A stretch of DNA of 64,000 nucleotides from Clostridium hydrogeniformans DSM 21757 (GCF_000686705.1 NZ_JMLJ01000013.1:62001-126000); one strand, 5' to 3'. Positions 17,070 through 26,053 are shown, counted from the first letter of the stretch. Notes: generated by a model not told the origin, from the letters alone. Translations and numbers: made by a program.

Positions 17070-18084
17070 GGATTCATTAAAAAGGTATAGTACTGTAGTT
17101 TTTATAACCATTATTTTAATTTTAGTATTTATGTACATAAGTATAACCAATGGGACATATGATCTTTCTATTAAAGAAATAGTAGACACCCTATTTAGAA
17201 TAAATCCTGATCCTAATAATGACTTAGTTATATTCGAGTTTCGTCTTCCTAGGATTGTTATTGGGGCTTTAGTTGGTTTCGGATTTGGAATCGCAGGAAC
17301 AGTAATTCAAGGAATAACAAAAAACGGCCTAGCAGATCCAGGAATCCTAGGTATAAATGCAGGAGCTGGAATGGCAATTGTTTTATTTATATTCTTATTT
17401 CAAGGAAAGTTTGATGGTGCAGGCTGGATATCAACTCTATCCATGCCTTTATTTGGACTAGTAGGAGGACTTACATCAGCTGTATTAATCTATCTCTTTG
17501 CCTGGAAGAATGGTAGATTAGATACACAAAGGCTTATCCTAGTAGGAATAGCAATAAGTTCAGGATTAGGAGCAGTTTCTTTATTTATATCTTTAAAAAT
17601 GAATGCTTCAGATTTTGAAATGGCTACTGTATGGATAAACGGAAGCATCTGGAATGCTAACTGGAAATATATAATATCTATAATGCCTTGGGTTATTTTA
17701 TTATTTCCTGTAATTTTAAGAAAATCATTTATTTTAGACTTATTTCAGTTAGAAGAGAATACAGTTAAAAGTTTAGGTATATCCACTGAAAGAGAAAAGG
17801 CTATATTATTATTAGCAGCTATAGGAATTGTCAGTGCCTGTGTATCTGTATCTGGTAATATAGGATTTGTAGGATTACTTTCACCTCATATTGCAAAGAG
17901 GCTTGTTGGAATCCATCACAGAAGGGTTGTTCCAGTAGCTGGATTAATTGGAACACTATTAGTTATAGTTTCGGACTTTATTGGTAAAACCATATTTGCC
18001 CCTAATGAATTGTCTGTTGGAATTGTTATTTCTATAATTGGTATACCTTATTTTGTATATTTATTATTAAGATCAAAAGTATAG
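17062..18084 (+). CDS. Iron-siderophore ABC transporter permease (FecCD family), second subunit
   Basis: 340 residues. RLPRIVIGALVGFGFGIAGT, VIQGITKNGLADPGILGINA, NIGFVGLLSPHIAKRLVG and ELSVGIVISIIGIPYFVYLL define the family. It overlaps the preceding permease gene and is followed after 11 bases by the ATPase gene. With the first permease it should form the translocation channel. Confidence 0.93.
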   Translation: MDKDSLKRYSTVVFITIILILVFMYISITNGTYDLSIKEIVDTLFRINPDPNNDLVIFEFRLPRIVIGALVGFGFGIAGTVIQGITKNGLADPGILGINAGAGMAIVLFIFLFQGKFDGAGWISTLSMPLFGLVGGLTSAVLIYLFAWKNGRLDTQRLILVGIAISSGLGAVSLFISLKMNASDFEMATVWINGSIWNANWKYIISIMPWVILLFPVILRKSFILDLFQLEENTVKSLGISTEREKAILLLAAIGIVSACVSVSGNIGFVGLLSPHIAKRLVGIHHRRVVPVAGLIGTLLVIVSDFIGKTIFAPNELSVGIVISIIGIPYFVYLLLRSKV

Positions 18085-18095
18085 GGGGAATTAAG

Positions 18096-18878
18096 GTGAG
18101 TATATTAGAAGTTAATAAGTTAGAAACGTGCTATGAAAACTTTGTAGTATTTAAGGATATAAATTTAAAAGTAGAAGAGGGTAAAATAACAACTATAATT
18201 GGACCAAATGGATGTGGAAAGTCTACTTTATTAAAAACCATGGGCCGTATAATAAAGCCTAGTAGGGGAGAAGTTTATTTAAGAGGAGAAAACATTGCTA
18301 AAATACAAACTAAGAGTATTGCAAAGACTTTAGCACTACTTCCTCAAAACCCTGTAGCTCCTCCAGAGTTAAAGGTTGAAGAGTTAATTTCTTATGGAAG
18401 GTTTCCTCATTGTAAGAAGATAAATAAATTAACTACTAGGGATAAAGAAATTATAGAGTGGGCAATAAATGTTACAAAAGTTAATGGATTTAAGGATCGT
18501 GAAATAGGCTGTTTATCAGGAGGGCAAAGGCAAAAGGTATGGCTAGCTATGGCATTGGCTCAAGAAACAGATGTTTTACTTCTTGATGAGCCAACTACCT
18601 ATCTTGATATGTCACACCAACTAGAAGTACTTAAGATCGTAGAAGAGTTAAATAAGGAAAGAAAGTGTACTGTAGTTATGGTACTTCACGATATTAATCA
18701 TGCTTCAAGATTTTCTCATAACATTGTAGCAATGAAGGGTGGAGAAATAATGGCCATAGGTAAACCAGAAGAGGTAATCACAAAGCCTGTATTAAAAGAA
18801 GTATTTAATATTGATGCTAGAATTATCATTGATGAAACCAATGGATCACCGGCTTGTTTTGGATATGATAGCATATAA
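18096..18878 (+). CDS. Iron-siderophore ABC transporter ATP-binding protein (FecE/FhuC type)
   Basis: 260 residues from a GTG start after GGGGGAATTAAGGTG. Walker A is GPNGCGKST, the Q-loop is ALLPQNP, the ABC signature is LSGGQRQ, Walker B is VLLLDEPTTYLDM, and the switch His is in VLHDINHA. It energises import through the two FecCD permeases. Last gene of the Fur-controlled operon, followed by a terminator. Confidence 0.94.
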   Translation: MSILEVNKLETCYENFVVFKDINLKVEEGKITTIIGPNGCGKSTLLKTMGRIIKPSRGEVYLRGENIAKIQTKSIAKTLALLPQNPVAPPELKVEELISYGRFPHCKKINKLTTRDKEIIEWAINVTKVNGFKDREIGCLSGGQRQKVWLAMALAQETDVLLLDEPTTYLDMSHQLEVLKIVEELNKERKCTVVMVLHDINHASRFSHNIVAMKGGEIMAIGKPEEVITKPVLKEVFNIDARIIIDETNGSPACFGYDSI

Positions 18879-18901
18879 TTATAATAAAATTCATTAAGAA
18901 G

Positions 18902-18940
18902 AAATAGAATTACATATATATGTGGTTCTATTTTTTTTTA
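18902..18940 (+). terminator. Rho-independent terminator
   Basis: AAATAGAATTACATATA pairs with the region ending TGGTTCTATTT, followed by a run of Ts at 18931-18939. It ends the iron operon. Confidence 0.85.
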
Positions 18941-19562
18941 TAGAATATTTTCTGTGGGTATATATAATATTACCTTCTAGTATTAGTTTTAAATAAGCAT
19001 GTAGTTATTATTCACCTTTAAAATAAGCGAGAGTTTTATCATATTCTCCAATTAGAAGAAATGAATTTTGAATCATTGTGGTTTTTATTTCTATATTTCA
19101 TTATTAATAAAAAACATTAGTATCATTAGTATAATTGTATACAATTACTTTATACAGTAAGTGGAGATTATGGAGTAAATAGGTGGAAATTTGCAGAAAA
19201 GTATCTAAAGAGTATAAGAAAGTGTATACTTTCATATAATTATTTACCTAAAGTTTTCCATATAAGTTTAAGAAAAATTATAGATATATATAATAGTGTA
19301 TACTTATTTTGAAGAAAAAATATTAAAAATTTAAAATAACCCTATTTTTAATAATTATATTTAAAAAAAGTGGTGGTAAATTAATAAAGTAATAAATATT
19401 GAAATTTTATTTCAAATAAGTGGACATGTTAACGATATCAATGTATCATTAAAGTATACTAATAATACATTAACGCATTAGAAAAAACATTAGAAAAGTT
19501 TACTTGATATTGTAAGTAAACGTTATTACATAAATAGGTATTAGGGATAAGGAGGTAGTTAA
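18941..19562 (+). promoter_or_regulatory. Long leader/control region of the cell-wall-sugar operon
   Basis: 622 bases without a gene. It contains the 16-bp perfect palindrome TAATTGTATACAATTA (19132-19147) and several further GTATAC-centred sites (about 19224, 19293, 19455). An AATGTAT...ATACATT dyad lies around 19440-19475. Repeated GTATAC centres suggest operators for one regulator, possibly the HTH-kinase fusion in the operon. No confident promoter can be chosen in such AT-rich DNA. Confidence 0.45.
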
Positions 19563-20879
19563 ATGAGTAAATTAAAAATCACAGTTATTGGTGGAGGTAG
19601 TAGTTATACCCCAGAAATAATTGAAGGATTTATTAAAAGAAGAGAGGAACTTCCAGTTTCAGAGATAAACCTAGTAGATATAGAGGCAGGAAGAGAAAAG
19701 CTTGAGATTGTAGGAAACCTTGCTAAAAGAATGGTGAAAAAAGCAGAAGTTGATATAAAGATAAATCTTACTACAGATAGAAGAGAAGCCTTAAAGGATT
19801 CAGACTTTGTAGTTACTCAATTTAGAGTAGGTGGATTAGAAGCAAGAGCAAAGGATGAAAGATTTCCACTTAAGTATGATGTTATTGGACAAGAGACTAC
19901 AGGACCAGGAGGCTTTGCAAAGGCATTAAGAACAATTCCAGTTATGATGGATATATGTAAGGATATAAAGGAACTTTGTCCAAATGCTTTCCTAATAAAC
20001 TTTACAAACCCATCTGGATTAGTTACAGAAGCAGTTAATAAATTTACTGACGTAAAGTGTATAGGATTATGTAATGTACCAGTTCATATGAAAATGAATT
20101 TTGCAGAAATATTAGAAGTAAGTCCAGAAGACTTATATGTTGATTTTGCAGGCCTTAATCATTTAGTTTGGGTTAAGAATGTATGGTTAAAAGGTGAAGA
20201 TGTAACAATGAAGTTAATAGACATAATGACTGATGGAGAAACAATGTCTATGAAGAACATTCCACCAATGCCATGGGATAGAGATTATTTAAAAGCTTTA
20301 GGATGTATTCCATCTCCATATCATAGATATTATCTAATGAGTGATAAGCTTTTAGAAGAAGAGAAAAAAGCTGCATCACCAGAGGGCGATGGTACAAGAG
20401 CAGAAGTAGTTAAGAAGGTAGAAACAAGATTATTTGAGTTATATAAAGATGAAGAGCTTAAGGAAAAGCCTAAGGAACTTGAAAAAAGAGGAGGAGCTTA
20501 TTACTCAGAAGCAGCAGTTTCATTAATAAGTGCCATCTATAATGATAAGAAGGAAGTCCACGTTGTAAATGTTGTGAATAACGGAACAATAAAAGACTTA
20601 CCAGCTGATTGTGTAATAGAAAGAAACTGTTTAATAGATAGAAGAGGAGCAACTCCAATAACATTAAAAGAGGAGTTACCAATTGAAGCATTAGGAGTAG
20701 TACAAGCTGTTAAGGCTTACGAGGTACCAGCTGTAGAAGCGGCAGTTAAGGGAGATAAGGATAAGGCATTCCTTGCTATGGCAAATCATCCTTTAGTGCC
20801 ATCTGTAGAAGTGGCAAAGAAATTACTAGAGGAATTATTTGAAATAAATAAGGATCACTTAAAGCAGTTTAAATTTTAG
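19563..20879 (+). CDS. GH4 family 6-phospho-beta-glucosidase-like enzyme
   Basis: 438 residues, TAAGGAGGTAG upstream. The NAD-binding N-terminus KITVIGGGSSYTPEIIEGF, FRVGGLEARAKDER, GQETTGPGGFAKALRTIP, NFTNPSGLVTEA, LCNVP (metal-binding Cys about 168) and GLNHLVW (His about 199) identify glycoside hydrolase family 4. These enzymes use NAD+ and a divalent metal in an elimination mechanism on phosphorylated disaccharides. CNVP is the 6-phospho-beta-glucosidase (LicH/ChbF) variant. With the PTS genes that follow, it resembles a chb locus, but the MupG/NamZ neighbours point to a GlcNAc/MurNAc disaccharide as substrate. Confidence 0.9.
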   Translation: MSKLKITVIGGGSSYTPEIIEGFIKRREELPVSEINLVDIEAGREKLEIVGNLAKRMVKKAEVDIKINLTTDRREALKDSDFVVTQFRVGGLEARAKDERFPLKYDVIGQETTGPGGFAKALRTIPVMMDICKDIKELCPNAFLINFTNPSGLVTEAVNKFTDVKCIGLCNVPVHMKMNFAEILEVSPEDLYVDFAGLNHLVWVKNVWLKGEDVTMKLIDIMTDGETMSMKNIPPMPWDRDYLKALGCIPSPYHRYYLMSDKLLEEEKKAASPEGDGTRAEVVKKVETRLFELYKDEELKEKPKELEKRGGAYYSEAAVSLISAIYNDKKEVHVVNVVNNGTIKDLPADCVIERNCLIDRRGATPITLKEELPIEALGVVQAVKAYEVPAVEAAVKGDKDKAFLAMANHPLVPSVEVAKKLLEELFEINKDHLKQFKF

Positions 20880-20890
20880 GAGGAATAAAA

Positions 20891-21196
20891 ATGATGGAAG
20901 AAATGATTTTTGAAATAATATCTCATACAGGGGAAGCAAGAGGATATATATTTGATGCTCTTAAGGAAGCGCAAAAGGGAGACTTTGAAAAGGCAAAAGA
21001 ATTAATAGGTAAATGTGATGAGGAAATGAAAGTAGCTCATAATACTCAAACTAAGTTAATACAAGAAGAAATAAATGGGGGAATAAAGGTAAGCTTACTT
21101 ATGGTTCATGCTCAAGACCAGTTAATGACTGCAATGTCAGAGCAATATTTAGTATCTCAAATGATAGAGATGTATAAAGAAATAAGAAGTAAATAG
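20891..21196 (+). CDS. PTS lactose/cellobiose-family EIIA subunit
   Basis: 101 residues; TTAGGAGGAATAAAA precedes the ATG, and the in-frame ATG at 20894 is equally possible. The three-helix EIIA-Lac fold is evident. LLMVHAQDQLM holds the phosphorylation site His73 and the metal-binding Asp76 at the trimer axis. It passes phosphate to the IIB encoded at 24378. IIA, IIB and IIC are scattered within one operon, with enzyme genes in between. Confidence 0.9.
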   Translation: MMEEMIFEIISHTGEARGYIFDALKEAQKGDFEKAKELIGKCDEEMKVAHNTQTKLIQEEINGGIKVSLLMVHAQDQLMTAMSEQYLVSQMIEMYKEIRSK

Positions 21197-21562
21197 GTGG
21201 ATACAATGCTATATAACTTATTTACTGGGATAATATATTTATTTTCAGCCATAGTAAGTATAATGATTCCTGTTAAGTTAACCCATTATTTGTGTAATGT
21301 TAAAAAGATTAAAATAAATCGTTGGATAATAGGGGGAGTCTCTCCACTGTTTCTCATAGTACCTAAAATAATATTTGGGGAAATCCCAAGTATTATTTGG
21401 GGGATATTATTATTTCTCTTTATTGAATCAGTAGTTATGTTTTTCGAGTTATCAAGAATGATGATAGATAATAAGCAGGTAAAAGGTTTAATAGATTACT
21501 CAAAATATATAAAAAATGATGATAAAAGCAAAGGGAAAAAGAAAAGGAGAAGCGTGAAGTAA
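21197..21562 (+). CDS. Small membrane protein of unknown function in the cell-wall-sugar operon
   Basis: 121 residues from GTG 21197, or 118 from ATG 21206. I do not recognise a family. It has three hydrophobic segments (about 8-28, 44-58 and 62-82) and a strongly basic tail (KSKGKKKRRSVK) that should stay in the cytoplasm. It starts directly at the stop of the IIA gene and ends eight bases before the kinase gene, so it is certainly co-transcribed. A role with the PTS or in membrane recruitment is possible but is inference only. Confidence 0.75.
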   Translation: MDTMLYNLFTGIIYLFSAIVSIMIPVKLTHYLCNVKKIKINRWIIGGVSPLFLIVPKIIFGEIPSIIWGILLFLFIESVVMFFELSRMMIDNKQVKGLIDYSKYIKNDDKSKGKKKRRSVK

Positions 21563-21570
21563 GAAGTAAG

Positions 21571-22920
21571 GTGGGGAGAATTTTGAGACATGAAGCTGTT
21601 TATGATGTTATAAAAGATGAGTGCAGAAAGCAATATGTTTTAGGCGAGATAAAAGGTATTGATGCAAAAACAGTAGCCGCAAAATTAAATATGTATAGAC
21701 CCAATGTAGTAAAGCAGTTTAAAAAGCTTATGGAAATGAATCTCATATATAGAAGGGAAGGAAGACCAGTTCTATACTATGTGGATTTAAGTACTATAGA
21801 GTACGAGGTAAAAAGCTTAGAAGATAAGGAAAGTATATCTAATAATATAGATAAATTTCTTAAAACAAAAACTGAGAATTTAAGTACTAAGGGATTTCAA
21901 GGGGAAGAAATAAAAAATAAGCTCACAAATGAATTAGAGAATTATATAGAGAATTATTTTCAAGTAATAAAGAGCAGAAATAGGATGAAAAAGATAGTGA
22001 ATGAATTAGTGAATGTTGAATATATCATAGGTATTGATGGGGGAGGCACTAAGACAGAAGCTGTAGCTTATGACCTTAATGGCAATAAGATATCAGAGGG
22101 AATCTCAGGCTTTGGTAATATCCTAGTAAATAAGGAAGAAGGACTTAAGAATATTGAGATATCTGTACTTAAGTGTATAAAGGATTTAGATGAAAGTAAG
22201 TGTTTGCATATATATGCAGGTCTTGCTGGAGCAGAAACAGGAAATAATAAAGAGATAATAAAAAGCTATATTGAAGAAAGATTTCCTGTGAGCGTAACAG
22301 TTGTAAGTGATGCAGATCTTGCTATAAATGCCCTTCTTAAAGGGGAAGATGGAATTTTAACCATATCAGGTACAGGTTCCATAAGCTGTGGAAAGAAAGG
22401 CAAGGAAAGCTTTAGAGCAGGAGGCTGGGGAAATATACTGGGAGATGAAGGTAGTGGATATTTTATTGCAATAGAAGCTATAAAGAAAATGGTAAATGAT
22501 AATGATGATGGAAAAGAAGTTAGTTATTTATCAAAAAAAGTCCTTGAAGAGCTTAAGATTAAGGATATCCCAAGTATGATAAAGTTTGTGTATTCCTCAA
22601 ATAAAGGGGATATAGCTGCACTAGTTCCTGTAGTAGTAAGGGCAGCAGATGCAGGAGATGAAAATGCAGCTCATATTTTAAAAGAAGCAGGTAGTCATTT
22701 AGCTAGAATCACCTACAAGACCTATAAGCTTATGAATTTAAAAGAAAATGTATCTATAGCTGTTAAGGGAAGTATACTCACAAAGGTGTCTTTAGTCAAA
22801 GAGAGTTTTATAAATGAACTTAACAATCTTATAGGAGATTATATATTGGTTGATGAAGATGTTTCATCAGCAAAGGGAGCCTATTATATGGCTCTTAAGG
22901 ATCTTAAAATAAATATTTAA
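21571..22920 (+). CDS. Fusion of N-terminal winged HTH with BadF/BadG-type sugar kinase (MurNAc/GlcNAc kinase-like)
   Basis: 449 residues from GTG 21571; a TTG at 21583 behind GGGGAG is an alternative start. Residues ~1-75 form a winged HTH (IDAKTVAAKLNMYRPNVVKQ, then REGRPVLYYVD). After a ~75-residue linker, the ASKHA kinase of the BadF/BadG/BcrA/BcrD type begins with IIGIDGGGTKTEA (~154-166), followed by LAGAETG, VVSDADLAINALL, ISGTGSISCG and GGWGNILGDEGSGYFIA. Stand-alone relatives include MurK, the N-acetylmuramate/N-acetylglucosamine kinase of Clostridium acetobutylicum. Joining it to a DNA-binding domain recalls ROK-family NagC/Mlc and suggests a kinase that also regulates the operon in response to amino sugar. 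Confidence 0.85.
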   Translation: MGRILRHEAVYDVIKDECRKQYVLGEIKGIDAKTVAAKLNMYRPNVVKQFKKLMEMNLIYRREGRPVLYYVDLSTIEYEVKSLEDKESISNNIDKFLKTKTENLSTKGFQGEEIKNKLTNELENYIENYFQVIKSRNRMKKIVNELVNVEYIIGIDGGGTKTEAVAYDLNGNKISEGISGFGNILVNKEEGLKNIEISVLKCIKDLDESKCLHIYAGLAGAETGNNKEIIKSYIEERFPVSVTVVSDADLAINALLKGEDGILTISGTGSISCGKKGKESFRAGGWGNILGDEGSGYFIAIEAIKKMVNDNDDGKEVSYLSKKVLEELKIKDIPSMIKFVYSSNKGDIAALVPVVVRAADAGDENAAHILKEAGSHLARITYKTYKLMNLKENVSIAVKGSILTKVSLVKESFINELNNLIGDYILVDEDVSSAKGAYYMALKDLKINI

Positions 22921-22932
22921 GGAGGGACTCTC

Positions 22933-24021
22933 ATGAGAAAACTTGGAATTTCTATATATCCAATGCATAATTCAAGAGAAGAGATAAAAGATTATATATC
23001 TTTAGCTGGAAAGTATGGATTTAAAAGAATATTTACTTGTCTTCTATCTGTTGAAGGAGAAAAAGAAAGAATCTTAGATGAATTTAAAGATATAGTTACC
23101 CATGCTAATACCTTCGGAATGGAAGTTATTGCAGATGTGAGTCCTAAGGTTTTTAAGGACTTAGAACTGGATATAAAAGACCTTAGATTCTTCAAAGATA
23201 TGGGGCTTTATGGCATAAGATTGGATATGGGGTTCAATGGCATAGAAGAATCTCAAATGACTTATAATCCACACGGAATGAAGATAGAAGTTAATATGAG
23301 TAACGGAACTAAATATATAGATAATATCTTAAGTTATTTACCAAATAAAGAAAACCTTCTAGGATGTCATAACTTCTATCCTCATAGATATACTGGACTA
23401 AGTTTTGAACATTTTATAAAGTGCTCAGAGCAATTTAAGGAAAAAGGTTTAAGAACAGCAGCTTTTGTTTCCTCAAATACTGCAAAATATGGACCATGGC
23501 CAGTATCAGAGGGGTTATGTACATTAGAGTGTCATAGAAGCCTTCCGATAGATGTGCAAGCTAAGCATTTATGGGCAACAGATCTTATAGATGATGTTAT
23601 AATAGCCAATGCTTTTGCATCAGAGGAAGAACTAAAGGCATTAAGTAAGTTAGATCCTTATTGTCTAGAGCTTAAGTGTACTTTAGTAGATGATATTCCA
23701 ACTATTGAAGGTGATATTGTTTCAAAGGAATACCACTTCAATAGAGGAGATGTTTCTGAATACGTTATAAGATCTACTCAAAGTAGGGTTAAATATAGAG
23801 GACATAACTTTGAACCTTTTAATACACCAGATATGAATAGAGGAGACATAATAATTGAAACATCTCTTTATGGACACTATGCTGGTGAGTTACAAGTGGC
23901 ATTAAAGCCTATGGAAAACTCAGGTAAAAGTAACATTGTAGGTAGAATAGAAGAGGGAGAGTTATTCCTATTAGATTATATAAAGCCTTGGCAAAAGTTT
24001 AAACTTAAGGTTTTAGATTAA
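22933..24021 (+). CDS. mupG: 6-phospho-N-acetylmuramidase MupG (DUF871, GH170)
   Basis: 362 residues, AAGGAGGGACTC before the ATG. The N-terminal TIM barrel opens with LGISIYPMHNSREEIKDYIS and KYGFKRIFTCLLSVEG, the hallmark of MupG. Further on are GLYGIRLDMGF, LLGCHNFYPHRYTGLS and GPWPVSEGLCTLE. The C-terminal ~110 residues form the cyclophilin-like domain. In Staphylococcus aureus MupG splits MurNAc-6-phosphate-GlcNAc produced by PTS uptake. Here the transporter would be the Lac-family PTS of the same operon. No MurQ etherase is encoded nearby, so MurNAc-6-phosphate must be handled by a distant gene. Confidence 0.88.
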   Translation: MRKLGISIYPMHNSREEIKDYISLAGKYGFKRIFTCLLSVEGEKERILDEFKDIVTHANTFGMEVIADVSPKVFKDLELDIKDLRFFKDMGLYGIRLDMGFNGIEESQMTYNPHGMKIEVNMSNGTKYIDNILSYLPNKENLLGCHNFYPHRYTGLSFEHFIKCSEQFKEKGLRTAAFVSSNTAKYGPWPVSEGLCTLECHRSLPIDVQAKHLWATDLIDDVIIANAFASEEELKALSKLDPYCLELKCTLVDDIPTIEGDIVSKEYHFNRGDVSEYVIRSTQSRVKYRGHNFEPFNTPDMNRGDIIIETSLYGHYAGELQVALKPMENSGKSNIVGRIEEGELFLLDYIKPWQKFKLKVLD

Positions 24022-24048
24022 AGGTTTACTTTAGGAGTGATATTAAAC

Positions 24049-24318
24049 ATGATTAGAAAAAAGCTTATGATAACAGGAAATATAGGAGATGGAGGAATAA
24101 GATACTTTGCTCAAATGACTGCTTCATCATTAAAACTTACTGGTATTGCTAAAAGAGGAGAGGCAGGAGCAATAAACTTAGAACTTCAAGGAGAAGAAGA
24201 GAATATTGAAAAGTTTATAGAAAAACTTAAGCTAGGAAATGGCTTTTTCAAGGTAGAAAACATTGAAAGTGAATCTATGGATTTAGTTTCAAGTGAGAGA
24301 ATGTTCTTAGTTAAATAA
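24049..24318 (+). CDS. Acylphosphatase-like protein lacking the catalytic Asn
   Basis: 89 residues from ATG 24049 (AGGAG 11 bases upstream; an in-frame GTG at 24037 overlaps that site). The whole length aligns with the acylphosphatase fold: the family's GxVQGVGFR loop appears as GNIGDGGIR (Arg18 kept), then LTGIAKRGEAGAINLELQGE and IEKFIEKLKLG. The catalytic Asn of the family GWVRN motif is replaced (IAKR, Arg36), and the phosphate-loop residues differ. It may therefore bind rather than hydrolyse, or act on another phosphate. Its place between mupG and the PTS IIB gene implies a job in this pathway. Confidence 0.7.
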   Translation: MIRKKLMITGNIGDGGIRYFAQMTASSLKLTGIAKRGEAGAINLELQGEEENIEKFIEKLKLGNGFFKVENIESESMDLVSSERMFLVK

Positions 24319-24377
24319 TAGGGTAATATTTAAAATTATATATAAAATACTAGATAAATATAAAGGAGGAAATATAA

Positions 24378-24689
24378 ATGAATGTATTAATGGTTTGTTC
24401 TGGAGGAATGTCTTCAACAATAGTTGTAAAAGCAATAGAGGGAGAAGCTAAAAAACAAAACTTCCCACTAGAGATAATGGCTATAGGTACACCAGAATAT
24501 GAGGAAAAATTAGAAGCTGGTTCATATGACTTAGTAATAGTTGCTCCTCAAGTAAAGCACAGACTTGATTTCTTCAAGGAAGTTGGAGAAAGAAGAAATG
24601 TACCAGTAGAGTTAATTCCACCAATGGGATACACTCCAATAGGAGCACCAAAGGTATTAAACGATATCATTAAAAAACATGCCAAATAA
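24378..24689 (+). CDS. PTS lactose/cellobiose-family EIIB subunit
   Basis: 103 residues, AAAGGAGGAAATATAA upstream. MNVLMVCSGGMSSTIVVKAI carries the phosphorylatable Cys7 in the usual P-loop-like CSGGMS setting of cellobiose-type IIB. SYDLVIVAPQVKHRL and IPPMGYTPIGAPKVL also fit ChbB-like proteins. It is cytosolic, between IIA (20891) and IIC (24731). Confidence 0.92.
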   Translation: MNVLMVCSGGMSSTIVVKAIEGEAKKQNFPLEIMAIGTPEYEEKLEAGSYDLVIVAPQVKHRLDFFKEVGERRNVPVELIPPMGYTPIGAPKVLNDIIKKHAK

Positions 24690-24730
24690 TAATTTTATAA
24701 ATTATATGATTTAAGGGGGGACTCAGGTTA

Positions 24731-26026
24731 ATGGAAAAACTTATGAGACTTATGGAAGAAAAAATGATGCCACCAATGGCAAAGATGGCAGAACAAAAAC
24801 ACTTAAGAGCTATTAGAGACGGAATTATATCAACACTTCCTTTAATACTTGTTGGATGTTTCTTTTTATTAATGATTAATATACCAATAACAGCATGGAA
24901 AGAGTTTATAGCTCCATATGCTGGAGATATTGTTTTACCTTTTAGAGTTACAATGGGCTTAATGTCACTGTATGCTAGTTATGGTATGGGATATGCATTA
25001 TCAAAGTCATATAAACTAGATGGTATATCTGGTGGAGTACTTTCAATGGCAGCTTTCTTAAGCTTAAATATACCACTAAACGTAACAGACAAAGCTACAG
25101 ATAAAGCTTTAGGCTGGGTACTTAAGATGGAGTATCTTGGTGGAGCAGGAATGTTCACTGCAATTTTAAGTATGATTATAGCTGTAGAAGTTTTAAGATT
25201 CTGTAAGACTAAGAATATTACAATAAAGATGCCGGATCAAGTTCCACCATCTGTTGCGAGAAGCTTTGAAGCATTAATTCCAGGAGCTATAGTAATAACT
25301 TTATTCTGGTTAGTAAGAGTTATGTTCAAGGTTGATGTAAACGAAATAATAAAAGTATTATTTAGTCCTTTAGTAAGTGTTGCAGGTAACAGTTATTTAG
25401 GAGTATTACTTCCAACTTTATTTATATGTTTACTATGGGCATCAGGAGTTCACGGTGTATCAGTTATAGGTTCACTTTTAAGACCAATATGGTTAGTTTT
25501 ACTTGATGAAAATATGGCAGCAGCTGCTGCTGGAAATGTTGCACAAAACATCGGTACAGAAGGGTTCTTTGACTTATTTGTATGGATAGGAGGATCAGGT
25601 GGTACATTAGCACTTTGCGTATTATTCTTATTCTCAAAATCAGCATACTTAAAGCAAGTTGGTAAGTTCTCTATTATACCAGGAATATTTAATATAAATG
25701 AACCAATTATATTTGGTGCTCCAATAGTTCTTAACCCAATAATAGCAATACCATTTATAGTTGGACCAGTTATAAACTGTACAATAACTTATATAGCTAT
25801 GACATTAGGTTGGGTAAATAAGGTATCAATAATGGCACCTTGGGTATTACCTTCACCAATTAAGGCAGCAATGTCAACAAATGACTGGAGAGCAGCAGTT
25901 CTTGTAATAATTAACTTTATGATAGCATTAGCTATATACTATCCATTCTTCAAGATGTACGAAAAGAACTTATTAAAGGAAGAAGCAGAGCAATTAGAAG
26001 CTATGCAAGCTGCTGAATCAAACTAA
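24731..26026 (+). CDS. PTS lactose/cellobiose-family EIIC permease
   Basis: 431 residues, GGGGGGACTC upstream. About ten membrane segments. Family motifs: FRVTMGLMSLYASYGMGYAL, GVHGVSVIGSLLRPIW, IGGSGGTLALC and SIIPGIFNINEPIIFGAPIV, the last being the sugar-binding IIC signature of ChbC/CelB. It imports and phosphorylates a disaccharide. A strong terminator after it separates the operon from namZ. Confidence 0.93.
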   Translation: MEKLMRLMEEKMMPPMAKMAEQKHLRAIRDGIISTLPLILVGCFFLLMINIPITAWKEFIAPYAGDIVLPFRVTMGLMSLYASYGMGYALSKSYKLDGISGGVLSMAAFLSLNIPLNVTDKATDKALGWVLKMEYLGGAGMFTAILSMIIAVEVLRFCKTKNITIKMPDQVPPSVARSFEALIPGAIVITLFWLVRVMFKVDVNEIIKVLFSPLVSVAGNSYLGVLLPTLFICLLWASGVHGVSVIGSLLRPIWLVLLDENMAAAAAGNVAQNIGTEGFFDLFVWIGGSGGTLALCVLFLFSKSAYLKQVGKFSIIPGIFNINEPIIFGAPIVLNPIIAIPFIVGPVINCTITYIAMTLGWVNKVSIMAPWVLPSPIKAAMSTNDWRAAVLVIINFMIALAIYYPFFKMYEKNLLKEEAEQLEAMQAAESN

Positions 26027-26053
26027 ATATAAGTATAATTTAAAAAAGTTTTA

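Noticed and set aside
19500-19535. Possible CcpA cre site (GTAAGTAAACGTTATTAC)
   Set aside because: The core AAACGTT is present, but spacing and flanks do not fit the cre consensus on either strand.
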